Below, in pieces: positions 11,845 to 24,452 of a DNA stretch of 64,000 bases. A model generated the notes under the pieces. It saw nothing but the letters and a program-made list of their open reading frames with translations. It ran no database searches and was not told where the DNA came from. Position numbers and translations under genes: made by a program. Location of the stretch: NCBI GenBank assembly GCA_036971715.1, contig JAVHJL010000001.1, positions 4,030,001-4,094,000 on the forward strand. The letters run 5' to 3'. Positions within the stretch are counted from its first letter, which is position 1. The number at the start of each line of letters is the position of its first letter. This DNA comes from Arthrobotrys musiformis. Lineage: Eukaryota; Ascomycota; Orbiliomycetes; Orbiliales; Orbiliaceae.

Positions 11845-14154
11845 TTCTCGTGGAGATATATACGACGAATAGAAGATTCGAGTCCTCTTGACAGAATTCC
11901 AGGGTCCAGGACCGGCTGAACCAGGGTGTCTTCCAGCCTCAAACGAGGAATTCTAGCACCCTTCCCCAACGTCGCGTTCCAACGATAACTTTTGCTCAGT
12001 TCAGGAAACCTGAAACGTAACTTGCACGAACACGTGCTCCTCAACCGTTGATGTTTCGTTTCATGGATATCGAATAGTGCAACTGGACGCGCATGTGAAC
12101 TCTAGGGTGCCCTGAGTTGATGGCTGATTGTGGATTCACATCCAAAGCCGTACCCGCACATGGCTAAGCTACATCCAACACTAATATTGCCGGTTGACGT
12201 CGGTGTTCTCTGTAAAAACAGGCGTTCGCTTCGATTTCCACAGCCGACTAGCTGCATAAGCCGCAGCATCAGTAATAAAGAAACTCAAGGAAGAAAAATA
12301 CACAGCCGGTTTTCTCGCTCCATGGATCCAGCCCTACATATGCAGACTCGTTTGACCCTCGGTCTTCTGACGCCAAGATTGGTGGAATTCGGAATTCGAA
12401 ACGAGTTCCCTCACGTTCAGGGTATAACTTGTGTATACAACAGTGCAAGAATAACCAGAAAAGATCAATCTGTCGAGGATCGTGATAGCAAATCTCAATC
12501 AGGGAAGATTCCGAAGTGGTTTGATATCTTCAACTAGCCCGATTGGCCCATTTTGGGCAGCCGAATCGTAGGTCTGACGTGAGTCTAGATGTGGGGAAGA
12601 CACAGCTGTGGCACTAGCCACTGCCATTCTGAAACGCCTAGTTCGACCTTGCATTTCAACCAAGTTTTGATTGATGGCCAGGACGTAATTCTGCAATCGT
12701 CCCAGGATACCTAACAGTATCTGCTACGAATCCTACGAATCATCCGTCCGGGTTCAAGTAATATAACAGGATCGAGCACTGCGGCCCTGATCCCGACTCG
12801 CAGACCATCCCGACCGCAAGTCTCTATTTACGGCGTTCAGGTAGAATTCGAAAGCATGGTGACCGCATAACGGTTGCCCTCGTCTGACGATCCAAGCTCT
12901 GTCTTAAAGTTCTTCGAACCTTTCCTCAGGGGGCTCTGTTCTTCTCACAGTATCTGGGCGACGGGGAGTAAAAATAACATCTCATCTGCCCGTTTCTATT
13001 TTTTAACCACGTCGACGAAAGATTTCCAACCACCCCCTAGTCGTCACAAGTTTGGCCTCTCCTATCAATTTGTTCGCCCGTGTGGTTTGCATTGGGCGGT
13101 ACTTCATACATGTGCACCGACCGAACGATTGGTCTAACACGCTGACGTTAATGTTTGTGCCCCTTCCTTCATCTGCATTGATTGACTTGGCCCCTCCTCG
13201 TTCACACCCGACCCAACCTTGACCCGCCGCTATTCGTGCGCGCGCTCGTCTTTTGGTGTAGTGACGTTCTGTCACACATTACATTCCCGTCCCTTTTAAA
13301 TTTTGTTCATCTCATTGTTAGCGTCGACATCGTTCAATATTCTTTTTGTATATTCCTATTGTATGTCAATTGTCAGTGTCCTCGCCTGACGCTATTTTGT
13401 TTGAAGTCTCCACCATACCGGCTGTTCGAAACTAGCAATCGGAACCAGTCCCCGATAGGCCTAAAGCACGGTACATGTGCATAGACTTGACATTCTTCCA
13501 GTGATTCGGCTTTGAATTCAACTCAGACAACTCCAATATCCCTAATCTTGTCGACTCCAACGTTTGCAAATTCAAGGCGTCTCATCCAAAGTTGGTGTTT
13601 TTTTTTTCCCTTTGGCGTCGCAGGAGCAAATACCACAACCTTAACAGGAAGTAGACGAAGAAAAACCCAACAGCCGAAGAAGCTAATAGATCATTTAAGA
13701 GAAATAAATTAAGGAATTCGAAAGAAGGGAAGGATCGATCATTTAGACGGGGGGGAAAGAAAAATCTGGCACGAAACGAGGTCGTTTCTTCTTCCTCTTT
13801 TTTCACGTTTTACTTTAACGCTTCCCAGGGCGCAAATTGAAATCGCCGCCAGTGCAGCCTGCCCATCAGAAAGGAGGGAGAACCGCAATATATTCGAATC
13901 CAACGGTAATCGAGCCCGGCCACGAGGGAGGACACGAGGGCAACAGGACAGCGCACAATCCAACATTCGTATAGGACGAGAATCATCGAGGCCATTGTAG
14001 TCTGCTAAGGGCGCTGGCAAAAGAGTGCACGAAAAAGCAAAAAGCGTAGCCTCTCACAATCCTGCTCTGAACCGCTGACCCCTCGCATTGTGAGAGCGCA
14101 GTCCGACTCGAGTAACAGGCAGCCTGTCCGATAGAATTAATATATTCCCAGACG
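11845..14154. other. Intergenic region upstream of the F-box and Ste20 genes
   Basis: This 2.3-kb gap separates two divergently transcribed genes and should hold both promoters and leaders. Open frames in it (for example 12130-12537) have no recognisable features. Just before the kinase start there is a purine-rich and GC-rich stretch that probably belongs to its 5' leader. Confidence 0.5.
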
Positions 14155-17100
14155 ATGCCGATGGAGGACTCCGGCGCGAAGGAGAGCGGTCGCTATGTAT
14201 ATGGCGGCGCACCCGCTGCTCCTTCTCACGCCCCTCCTCCCCCGCCGCCACCGCTGCCTCAGAAGGAGAAGGACCATTCGACCAAAAGACGGGCATCGAA
14301 GCTTCAAAAACCGCCGCCTCCAAAGATCGCGACTTCGACCTGGGGCCATCCGAGTAATGCTGGTAAATCACGGTCGTCCACATCTATAACCCGCAGTCAG
14401 AGTTCCAGATCGCCCCGTCCGAGGGAATATCTCACCGAAACGCCGCCGAGGCTATCGAGGCACGAACGCACACCGACATCGCCTAATCTTCTCGCAGGGG
14501 AATACCAACCGTCGGCATCGTCGACATCGCTAGACCGGGCCCTGAGATTTTCGAGCGAGTACACCAGGCAGCCTTTAAGTCTAACGGACCCTACAGATAA
14601 GAGGCCGCCGGGTGGAGGGCAGTCTGGGATGCAGCAAGGTGTCGTTTCAGGTGGTCGACAGTCAGAAGACGGAGTGGCCCACCATTTGTTGACGTCGGCG
14701 GCGTATAAGCCCTTCAGCTCTCAGCAGCAGCAGCCTTCACAGTCTCAGTCTCAACCTCAACCTCAACCCCAACATCAACATCAACCTCAACTCCCACATC
14801 ATCAACCTTCCCTTCATCATCATCCTTCTCATCGCGACAAACGAAACACCCTTCAACCAAAGAGCAACATCACCAGGAATCAACCTGGAGCCCAGCAGAC
14901 CTCTCCTTACTTCCTACCATCTCATCAGCATTCAGATCCCTCAGTCCCATCTCTCACTCCATCTTCCTCCAACCTGACCGACGGTTCTATCACAATGGCT
15001 GCATCTACAAGTTCAGCTCCATCCAAACAATCTAGACGAAGCTCCCGCTCACGGCCTCCGAGCCCAGACTTGACCGGTAAGATGGCCATAGGCACGGGTG
15101 CCACTAGTCCGAAGCGACTATCGGACGAAGCTAGGCATCCTCCTAACCCTGCTAAGAAGAAGGGTGGTGGTCTATCTGGTTTCTTCGGGTTTGGTGGCAG
15201 TGACAAGGGTCCCAAAGGCAAGCCCGAGATTTCTAAACCCAGCAATCCTGTCCATGTCACCCACGTTGGGTACGATTTTGAGACTGGCGAATTTACGGTA
15301 GGCCTTGTCACCCTGATCGTTTTAATTGGACCACGACTGACTGACAAACTATGCATTCAATAGGGCCTTCCCGCAGAATGGCAACGACTGCTGGAAAGCA
15401 ATGGTGTAACAAAGGAGGAGCAAGAGAAACATCCTCAGACAGTGATGGAGGTAGTTAGGTTTTACAACGATGCCACAAATTCTGCTAGGTTCGAAGAGGA
15501 CGTCGTCTGGAGCAAATTCGAAAAAGCACAATCCAAGGACCTCACGATGCTCATTCCGGACACAACTCCTGGGGAACCCAATGGCCACAGCCCAATCAGC
15601 CCTCGATTCAACAAGCCCCAACAGACGTTCGAGAACCCGAGAGCGGCCCCTCCGATCCCGCTTAAGTCTCCCCGCCCTAGCGGTTCACAACCTTCACCCG
15701 CGACACTAGTTCCCACCCGGCCGGCCCCAAAGCCGCCTACTGATCTCTCAGCTCCAAAGGAACCTCTCCGATCACCTCCTGTTCCACCAAAGGAGCCTCT
15801 TGATGGACGACCTTCACCAACGGAGGTACACCGGATGCCGCCTCCAACCCGGCCACCACCTGCTATGCCAGTTGAGATGCCGCAGGTCCCGGAAGGTAGG
15901 CCCGGTGTACCTCCCGAAATAATTAGGAAGAATTCGCTCAAGGCTGCGAATGGCAGACCTAAGGACACCGACGTCCCAGCTTTGCCTGCAGGTGGGATAC
16001 CTGAGGCATACAGCACGAACATGCAATTGAACCATCAAGTTGCTCAGCAACAGCAGCAGCTCCTTGCTCAGCAACAACAACTGCTCTATTTGCAACAGCA
16101 ACAACAGCATCAATTGACCAATCAGATGAATAACCTCGCCCTCCAAGGTCCTCCGCCCCCGGTTCCACCCCACCCCCCCGTCAACACGTACAACATGCCC
16201 GGAAGCTACCAGCAGCAACAACAGCAGCAGTTCGGGTCAAAGCTTCCACAGCAGCCCGGGGTTGGGCAGAGGCGCCACACCCGGAATCAAAGCAAAGACG
16301 GCGAAATTATCGCCAGATTGAAAGCCATCTGTAGCCCTCAGGACCCCACCAAAATCTATCGCGGCTACAACAAAATCGGGCAGGGCGCTTCCGGGGGTGT
16401 GTACACGGCTTACAAAAATGGAACCAACGCGATCGTCGCCATCAAGCAAATGAATCTCGAGCAACAGCCTAAGAAGGACCTGATCATCAATGAGATTCTA
16501 GTGATGAGGGAGAGCAAGCATCCTAACATTGTCAATTTTATGGATAGCTTCTTGATCCGTGGCGACTTGTGGGTCGTAATGGAATACATGGAGGGAGGCA
16601 GCCTTACTGATGTGGTTACGTTCAACTTCATGACGGAGGGCCAGATTGCAGCTGTCTGCAAAGAGGTATGTATCTTATATTTTGGCCCTACTAAAAAGAT
16701 ACACCCTAACAAAATAACAGGTTCTACAAGGCCTCCAGCACCTTCATTCGAAGGGCGTCATTCACCGCGATATCAAGAGCGACAACATCTTGTTATCTCT
16801 TTCAGGGAACATTAAGCTAAGTAAGTAGTTTTCTAGTCCATCCACTTGAGAAATATTCTGATCGTAAATGTTGTTTAGCCGACTTCGGATTCTGCGCACA
16901 AATTAATGAGACGATGCAAAAGCGAACGACTATGGTTGGAACCCCCTATTGGATGGCTCCAGAAGTCGTCACTCGAAAGGAGTACGGCAGAAAGGTCGAT
17001 GTTTGGAGTTTGGGGATTATGGCAATCGAAATGATCGAGGGCGAACCTCCCTATTTGAACGAAGCACCATTACGAGCACTTTACCTGATCGCGACTAATG

Positions 17101-17377
17101 GGACGCCGGAACTTAAAGAGCCAGGGGGCCTGTCGCCAGATATGAGATCCTTCTTAGATACGGCGTTAGAGGTCGACCCTGAACGACGTGCTTCGTCAAC
17201 CGAACTACTTCAGGTAGGAAATATCTATGCTCTAGCTCAAACCGTCTAGTTAGTTTACTAACCGATCGTTGATCATAGCATCCCTTTATGACACACGCTG
17301 AGCATTTGATCACCCTTGCACCACTCGTCAAAGCCGCTCGCGAACGTCGAGCCCAGGAGCGCCAGCAGCAGCGTTAG
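14155..17377 (+). CDS. ste20: Ste20-type p21-activated protein kinase (992 aa)
   Basis: Five exons: 14155-15297, 15364-16665, 16721-16820, 16879-17213 and 17279-17377, all with GT-AG borders. The N-terminus is a long low-complexity region rich in Pro, Gln, Ser and His. A CRIB/PBD motif (HVTHVGYDFETGEFT, continuing GLPAEWQRLL) spans the first intron at about residues 365-400 and should bind GTP-Cdc42/Rac. After poly-Gln tracts comes a complete kinase domain (about 713-985): IGQGASGG loop, VAIKQMNL lysine, HRDIKSDN catalytic loop, DFG, GTPYWMAPE and the PAK-like DVWSLGIMAIEMIEGEPPY. There is no PH domain, which separates it from Cla4, and RGDLWVV and the NILLS wording fit Ste20. The family acts upstream of MAPK cascades in mating, filamentation and polarity. 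The frame stays open for 68 codons past the TAG (see findings). Confidence 0.93.
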
Positions 17378-19654
17378 GGACGCGTGCCTGCGAGACGTGT
17401 ACGCCGCTTTCCGCCCAAACCTCAATGGACTACACCTCAATGGGCCACACCTCAATGGGCCAAACCTCAATGGCCCAAAGGACAACCACGTGCTCCAAAT
17501 GCTTCCAAAATCTCCCACATGGGCGCCCAAGCCCTGTCACGCCTTGTACGTAAAATTAGCGATTGGGACCCAAGATCCTGAATACACACGGCCTGCCCAT
17601 CGCCATTTCACATTTCATCCTGATCAACATACCCCCTTTAGCGACACGGAAATAGCAACCACTTAATATTCGGACACCATTTGTCGGTCTACCCTTCCCT
17701 TTTTCCTATTGACAGCCAGTCTCGAGGCTACCCCTTCGACTTACTCCTTCTATATTCCGCCTTCACGACCAAAGCCGCGAACCCGGCGAGCTTCTTACAA
17801 CCGATTCAGCCACGAGTATCGATTCTGTACCTCGAGCTACCTTCTTCATTGTGCCCTTTTTCCTTCTTTTCTTTCTGGGATACTTTTCAATTTTCTAGAC
17901 TTCATACGATATGTTCGGTTGCCGCTTTACCCCTTTCATCTTAACCCTCACTTCTACAATGATACGTCGTTTCATCCTTCTACTAGGGGATTATTTGTGG
18001 TTTAAATACCATAGTGGTAAGATGTGAAGCAAAAAAATGATTGTTTCCGTCAGTCCTGTATTCGTCGTTTCTATCGAGATGGTAGAGGGGAAAAGCAAGT
18101 GTACTCTTTTTTTTTTTTTTCGATAAATACAAGACGGCATGATTGTTTACCGCTGTTTTCCGTGCTTTTCTCTGCTTGTGTCTCTTTTCAATGGGTTCAA
18201 TGAGGATTGTTTTCATTATTATTATTATTATTATTACTATTAGCACTTGCTGTGAGAATTAGCAGATGGTTTTCTTTTTCTTTATTTTTCACTTTCATAC
18301 TTTTTTTCTCCCTTTCTCCCTTTTCAATGCAAATATTACTGGGCGGCAAGCTCATCCCCTTTGCCATGCAGGGGGTGGATTGTGGTTAATGGCAATGGTG
18401 ATATCGTCATCAATCTTATACTTGAGTTTTCCCGATGAATACCGTGCCGGTGCCACCGCTGCCCGCTGAATTTCTATATTAGCACAACGATTCGATTACA
18501 CGCCGGCTTGATCCGAAACTCCGGGGTCGATTCTTATCGATAAACAAACCACGTAGACTTCAAGCCTTATTTTCCCGCTCAAAACGCCCGCTTTCCTTTT
18601 TTAGTTGCTCATTCGGTGGATTATATTAGTCACACATTCCTTTGCTGACTTGGGAATATGACAAAGGGGACCCTTTCGACTTGTTTTTTCCTTTTCTTGA
18701 ATTTAACAAGGGTCAAAAAGAAAAAATCAAGGAACGGATTGAATGAAGCTTGAGGAACTGAGAAGCTAGCTAGCTACCCGGCCGCATCCAGCTAGCTTTC
18801 TTTCTTTTCTTTTCTTTTTGACAGTTACTTTTCTAATTGGTGTAGTATACGTAGTGTAGCAACCGGAGTTGATTACTATGCAATATTCAGCTGCATACTA
18901 TTCGAATCGAGAGGTATCGATACGTATCGCGCATTGGAGTTTCTGTGGCCCCCGTTACCTCGATCTCTGCGTTCGATTGGTCAATTCCTACGGCTGTATG
19001 CTTAGTACTTCTTTCGCAATTCCGTAGTTTTTCCATTGGGAATTTAAGCTTCCTGGAGGAGGTCCGGTGAGTAAACGTAATCAACGTGTAATGCGCTAAG
19101 ATGATCGATCTGCGCATCCGTCCGCGCGAGTTCCGGTGGGAAATTCGCCGGCTTTTCTCTTCCTGTACTATTGGGGTCATGAAGCTGGTATAAAGACTTC
19201 GGTGTTTGCTGCACCTTTTCTCCTCGCCCTCGTTCTAAGTAGCAGCAATCAATTGCAGAGCTTATAATCCCCGCCGCCAGTAACTTTCACTTAAAAGAAG
19301 CTTAAGTGGGTTTTCGAAAAGGAACGAAGAAAAATAGTATTTTTAATAAAGCGGAGTGCCATCCTCCTCGTACTTTCCTTCCTCCTCACAATCTTCAACT
19401 CCATCTACACCGTTCGATCCAACTGCAAGCTCGATTGTGATCTTGCTGCCCCACCGACGCCGAATCCTGGAGGTCTTAGCGGGAGCTACTGCGGTTTACC
19501 ACACGAACAACGCATTTCTCGAGGTACCCGGACTTCGAGGGGAAAGTCTGGTACAGATAGCGATAGGAAGCATCTGAGCTGGTTCGAGGCGCTTGATCTA
19601 GCTACTTCTCCGCCGGGATATCAGGGAAAGAGTGTAGACTCGCGGACTTTAAAA
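17378..19654. other. Ste20 3' region and intergenic sequence
   Basis: This contains the downstream flank of the kinase gene. A 15-nt tandem repeat lies at 17419-17477, a run of 14 T at 18107-18120 and an ATT microsatellite near 18215-18235. The rest is AT-rich with only short frames. The stretch 19356-19577 upstream of the phosphatase is open but unrecognised, and may be its leader. Confidence 0.5.
17419..17477 (+). repeat. 15-nt tandem repeat, four copies
   Basis: Four head-to-tail units of about 15 nt, consensus ACCTCAATGGGCCAM, begin at 17419, 17434, 17449 and 17464. Read in the frame of the upstream kinase they give PQW-containing five-residue units. The frame stays open until a TGA at 17579-17581. 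Confidence 0.85.
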
Positions 19655-20547
19655 ATGGCCAGTTCCGACGAAGCGAGGATTAAAAAGATCAGGGATCCTA
19701 GGTTGTATATTGTGCGACAGTACGTAACCCTCAAGTCCACTTTCGCGATATCCGTTATATTGGGAGACGGGGGGTGATTGGTGATTAATTGGTGATGTAT
19801 AGTGGGGAGACCGAATGGTCCCTTTCCGGCCGACACACCTCGGTCACCGATCTGCCACTTACGGAGCACGGCGTCTCCAGAATCAGCCTAACAGGCGAAG
19901 AACTCGTCGGAGTCGACAGTAAGCCCCCTTACACTTCAAACCTCCCAAGCCCCATATAAATATATACTAAAGATCTTAAACCAGGCCTAATCGACCCCAC
20001 CCGCATCGGCAAAATCTACGTCTCCCCCCGCCTCCGCGCCCAACAAACCCTCAAACTCCTAAACCTCCCCCCCACAATCCCCATCGAAATCACAGAAGAC
20101 CTAGCAGAATTCAACTACGGCACCTACGAAGGCCTCACCTCCAAACAAATAAAATCCCAGTGTGGCAACGAAAACTGGGAAATATACGTCCACGGCGGCG
20201 GTGCCCCCACGGGTGAAACACCGCAGCAGGTTTCGGATCGGGTGGATAGGATTATTAAACGCGTAAGGGAGGAGAATCATAAAGCTGTTTATGATGCTCA
20301 TGAGAAGTGTATTTCTACGGGACAGGATCATCATCTCGATGATCCGGTTTTGAAGACGCCGGATGTGCTGTTTGTGGCTCATGGACATCTTTTGAGGGCG
20401 CTGGCGGCGAGGTGGTTGGGGTTGGAGATCGCGAATGGGAAGAATTTGCAGTTGGATGCTGGTGGGGTTGGGTTGTTGAGTTATGAGCATCATGCTTATC
20501 AGGAACCGGTTATTGCGAAGTGGAATTGGGTGCCTTTGGGGAGGTAG
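19655..20547 (+). CDS. Histidine phosphatase, phosphoglycerate-mutase/SHB17-like (247 aa)
   Basis: Three exons: 19655-19719, 19803-19918 and 19985-20547 (744 nt). The first intron splits the catalytic motif: IVRH then GETEWS, the RHG phosphohistidine loop. Other family signatures are present: SPRLRAQQT (second Arg), EFNYGTYEG (acid/base Glu region) and the second catalytic His in VAHGHLLRAL. The length and the wording (ETEWSLSGRHT, GETPQQVSDRV) resemble fungal sedoheptulose-1,7-bisphosphatase/YKR043C-type enzymes more than glycolytic mutases, so a sugar-phosphate phosphatase role is likely. The substrate is inferred. The ATG at 19655 is the first in frame and gives a short N-terminus, as is usual for the family. 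Confidence 0.88.
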
Positions 20548-20942
20548 ATGTGGTATCCTCTTTGGTTTTTAGCTTCTGCTTCTTTATTGTGCGAATTCGA
20601 CTTGATTACGAGTTTTTGTGGCACGTTTAGAACCTTCTAAATAGCACTTTCGATAGAAAGAGATATCTAAGCGGTATTACTGGGTTTTCGATTAAGCGAT
20701 GCCTAGTAAATCGACCTCGCTAGTGTGCAGCTATGTGTACTTGGTAAACTTAACATAAAAAGCTGTGGTCATACGGGGGCTGTGGAAATAAATGTGCTAA
20801 GAACGGAATAATCGAAGACTTTAAACAGAATGGATATAAACTTGAGACGTTAGAGAAAGAAAATGAACACCAGGCCAGGCGGAACAAAGAAAACTAGCTG
20901 TGCGCTCCATATGTACGTTCCATACAAGAACATCACTCAGTT
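20548..20942. other. Convergent intergenic region
   Basis: This 395-bp AT-rich gap separates the 3' ends of the phosphatase (+) and slm1 (-). No coding or RNA gene seen. It should contain both polyadenylation regions. Confidence 0.5.
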
Positions 20943-22770
20943 TCAACCTCTTCCAAACAATCCAAACTTCTTATGCGACTTTTCCGGTTTATCCGAAGTA
21001 GCTGTTGTTGGGCTCTTTACCTTTGCCGAAGAAGGTGCCGATGTAGATGCAGCAGCTTCCGGTTTCGCCGCGGCGGCTTTGGTGTCGATTGGTGGAGCTG
21101 AGGGCTTCTCGGCGGCTACTACGGGGGCAGCGGTTGGAGCCGGGGCTGGAGTTACAGCTGGCTTTTCTTCGGGGATAGTCTGGCCGACTATGACTGGGGA
21201 TGTTGGATCAGAGACTGGAGATTTCGTTGAGGCCATGGAGTTTTGACGGGTGATCTTTCCAGTGGTGAATGGTTCGATTATGGTGTACCATTTCATTGCC
21301 TTTATCTCAAGTGTTAGCAAGCTTGACTCCGATAGTTTTACGGAAGCAATAGGGTACTATGTAAATACCTCGTCGTGTCCACCAGCCTTAAATGCAAATT
21401 CGTGTTTACCCGTAAGATGCTGGTTCTTGTTCGCATCCTTTCCGGCGATGATAAACTTGGCTTCTCCAGAGGCAGGTGGCGCTCCAATCACGCATTCAGA
21501 CAAGTACAACGAAAGATCTGGCTCCGGGTGTTCTTTGAAATCATTATTCTTGCTGAATTCGTGTAGGTAACCGGCAGGGGTAACAGCGTAGTGATACGAA
21601 TCGTACGATTTCATAATCTTGCCCTTGCGGTTGAGGAGGCCGCTGATGAGCGGTTGCGAAGAGCGGTGGTCTTGGTTGGGGAATTTGATGGCCTCGAGGG
21701 TACGATTTGGGGTCGTGGGGTCGATGAGGATCTCTGCGGAACGGACGGTGAAGTTGGTCCATTCGAATTCCTCGGGGATGTTCTGGAAGTTGGCGTTTAT
21801 GTCGGAGTAGAATTGGCGGTTTTTGTCGGTTTGGCCTCCGGCGATTTGGAAGAATTGGCTGAAGGCACCGCGGAGAGTCTACGAGATATCAATTAATTAC
21901 ACTATTCCTTATATCTTTATTGAGGCGAAAGGAAGGGGTAGGTAGGTACCTCAAGAACATGCTTCTCAAAGATCAAGAAGTTGTTCTGGACGTCCAAAAG
22001 ATCCTTCTTGTGTGCATTTTCTTCAAGAATCTGCTTGTGCAAATGGTGCTGCACCGCTCGTTGGATGATATACGGGTCCTGGATTGGTTCTATCTTCCCA
22101 CCCACGCTATCAAAGTTGGCGGTATTCGTACCAAGATGCTCGAGCTGTTTCTGTGTGAGACCTCTGGCCTTCTCGACGGCTTTGGCGCCCTTGGCGGCTC
22201 CATTGGTAAGTTCTTTGTGTTTGTTCTTGATCTCGGTGTGCAGACGATTAAGAGTTGGGAGAAGCTGGCCCTTGAGAGCCTTTTCGGTTTCGAGCTGGCT
22301 GTTCGCGAGGGCCTGGTAGTTGAGAATCATACGGTTAGTTAATGAAAAGTGCGGGATGTGCGGAGGAGGGGCTAAATTCGTACCTGCGTATTCGCGCGGA
22401 TGTTCTCGAAAAAGGAGGCAACGCCGCCGTTCGCCTGGGCAAAATGGTGACCCTCTCGTAGAGGCTCGTTCACTGTCTATTATTATTTGAAGAGTTTAGC
22501 TATTTATCAGTTACCGCCTCGAGCGACTCTGCGCAAGGAGCCCAGATATCGATATCAGTGGTTCGTTACCTTCAACACTTTATCATAATCCTTGGACAGG
22601 TTCTTGTGCAAATTCGCTGTTGCCTCGACATATTCTTCAAGATATCCGCAGGCATGCTTCCAAGCATCCAATCTTTCAAGAAGAAGAGCGGCGACATCTC
22701 CCTTCTCCTGAGGAATGGGGCTGGTGAGCGGATCTTCCGCGACGGCCGCTACCTCGATAGCTGCGGACAT
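20943..22770 (-). CDS. slm1: Slm1/Slm2-like F-BAR and PH domain protein (507 aa)
   Basis: Five exons, all phase 0: 22770-22570, 22476-22384, 22312-21950, 21878-21369 and 21299-20943. Residues about 30-230 are a charged helical region of the F-BAR-like type (LLERLDAWKHACGYLEEYVE, TEKALKGQLLPTLNRLHTEI). A PH domain follows at about 280-410 (NRKGKIMKSYDSYHYAVTP, then SLYLSECVIG, and AMKWYTIIEPF after the last intron). The tail is Ala/Pro/Ser-rich and ends KKFGLFGRG. In yeast, Slm proteins bind PI(4,5)P2 at the plasma membrane (eisosome/MCT domains) and recruit substrates to TORC2. The domain order and PH wording match this family well. The function here is by homology. Confidence 0.9.
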
Positions 22771-24452
22771 GGTTTCGGGTTCGGCAGAGGGGTAACAAAC
22801 GACAAGGGTACGGTCGTGTGAGAGTAGCTAAAGAGCTGTGCGACTCGACAAGGATATGACGAGAGTTTGCTTCTGGATTGTGAGCAGATGCTTTCGGGAT
22901 ACTGTGCTCAAAGCCCGTATGATCGATTTCTCAATACAAAGAGCTTAGAGGTACTTTGCGATTGAAAAAGAGGATCTCGTTCTCATGCAGCAGCTAGCTT
23001 AGCCTTTATATGGTGGACTAGAATTCGCGCGATTCGGAGGCCGGTGACATGGACAAGTTGAGTTTTTTTTTTCTTTTCTTCTTCTTCTGTTAAGATTAAA
23101 GCGGGGCAGCTTAACTCCGCTATTGAAGGACGATATCTGGCCATGCAAGATATCACGCCAGAACGAATGAAGGTGAAGTTTGCGACCGCCTTGGTCGTTT
23201 GGCTTGGGAGCTCAGTTCTGGACCGTGGTGCCGACTGGTTAGCTACCTCGTACGTTAGACTGGGCAGCTGGGGGTTAAAATCAAGAACCGGGACTATACG
23301 ATATCCGGTATGACGACAGACCCTTGTAATTGTGATATCCGCGACAATTTGTTAGTAAGTAATTGGGGCGAAGCGATTGGAGGGGCAGAACCCAAATACA
23401 GGCTTTAAATTGAAGCTTGAGTCTTCTCGATCTGTACCGTGGTAAATGATGCCCTGGATCTCGATATGTACCTACAGCAGATACAAGATAGTAGATATCG
23501 ATATTGCAGTCTCGAGAGTGCGCTTTTGGGAGGCGGATGACGTCACGAAGGCTGCTGGTGGAAAGCTTGGTATGCTTTCTGGTGTCGCATTCACGACAAC
23601 ACATCGGATTGGAGCAGGTGAGGTTCGACGAGGACCGTCGATGGCTTGTGTTACACAGCCTGTGCGACAATGGGCCCGGGGCTACTTTATAGACTATACG
23701 TATACCGGCCTTGGGCGCATATACGCATCCATCTTAGTGTATTCCCGGACACCTGGTTAGGCACTTGGTCGGTTGCCGAAACTCTGGTACGGCGGAAAAT
23801 ATAAGGCCCGAAATTGCAAGCTTACGACAGCATCTCTTGGCCTGATAGCTATTATATTATATATTCTGTGCTAATAGTCAGTGCAGTGGGGCTAACGGCC
23901 CACTTACTTGAAATTAACAATTAATTGGATTTGGGCATGTCCATGGATGGCTACCTAATCGAGGTACGAGATTGTAGCTTGCAATTGACAGGCGTGGAGT
24001 CCGCCTTACCGGAACGGTATTGAATATCCCAATTTCCTGCTAAAAATATATATGTCTAAAATTCCAAACTAGAGAGAATACATAGCATACGACTTTGTGG
24101 ACGTCTATCATGACACTAGTTCACCCACTCATCCAATTACTTCATCTTGTGACAGATTGAGTAATGCCTGAGTTGTCTTTGGTATTGTTGTATTTTTTGC
24201 AAAGAGTCATAGTTACAAATGCGTCTATAGTAGTAATAAATTACTTGAGTAATTATTATACGAAGACCGAAAATGTGTATATATACTATAGGCACCTACA
24301 CCATGTCGTAAACAAAATGCCGCTGCGGATGTATAGGTATATACATACTTTATATTACATCTTGACATTGTAATATCGCGATCCTAAGTAAACTTCGCAA
24401 ACTTAGGGCTCACCCCTAGATACTCCGCTGTCTATAGACCCACAACGTTAAC
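22771..24452. other. Intergenic region between slm1 and the F-box/LRR pair
   Basis: About 1.7 kb serving as upstream region for two divergent genes. It includes a T/C-rich tract near 23060-23090 on the slm1 promoter side. Short open frames (for example 23281-23670 on the minus strand) lack any recognisable feature. Confidence 0.5.

Noticed and set aside
12130..12537. 135-codon plus-strand frame
   Set aside because: No recognisable domain, splice context or composition typical of coding sequence in this window; isolated in an upstream region.
14155..17377. Assignment of the kinase as Cla4
   Set aside because: No PH domain precedes the CRIB motif, and the kinase wording (RGDLWVV, GRKVDVW, PLRALYLI) fits Ste20 better.
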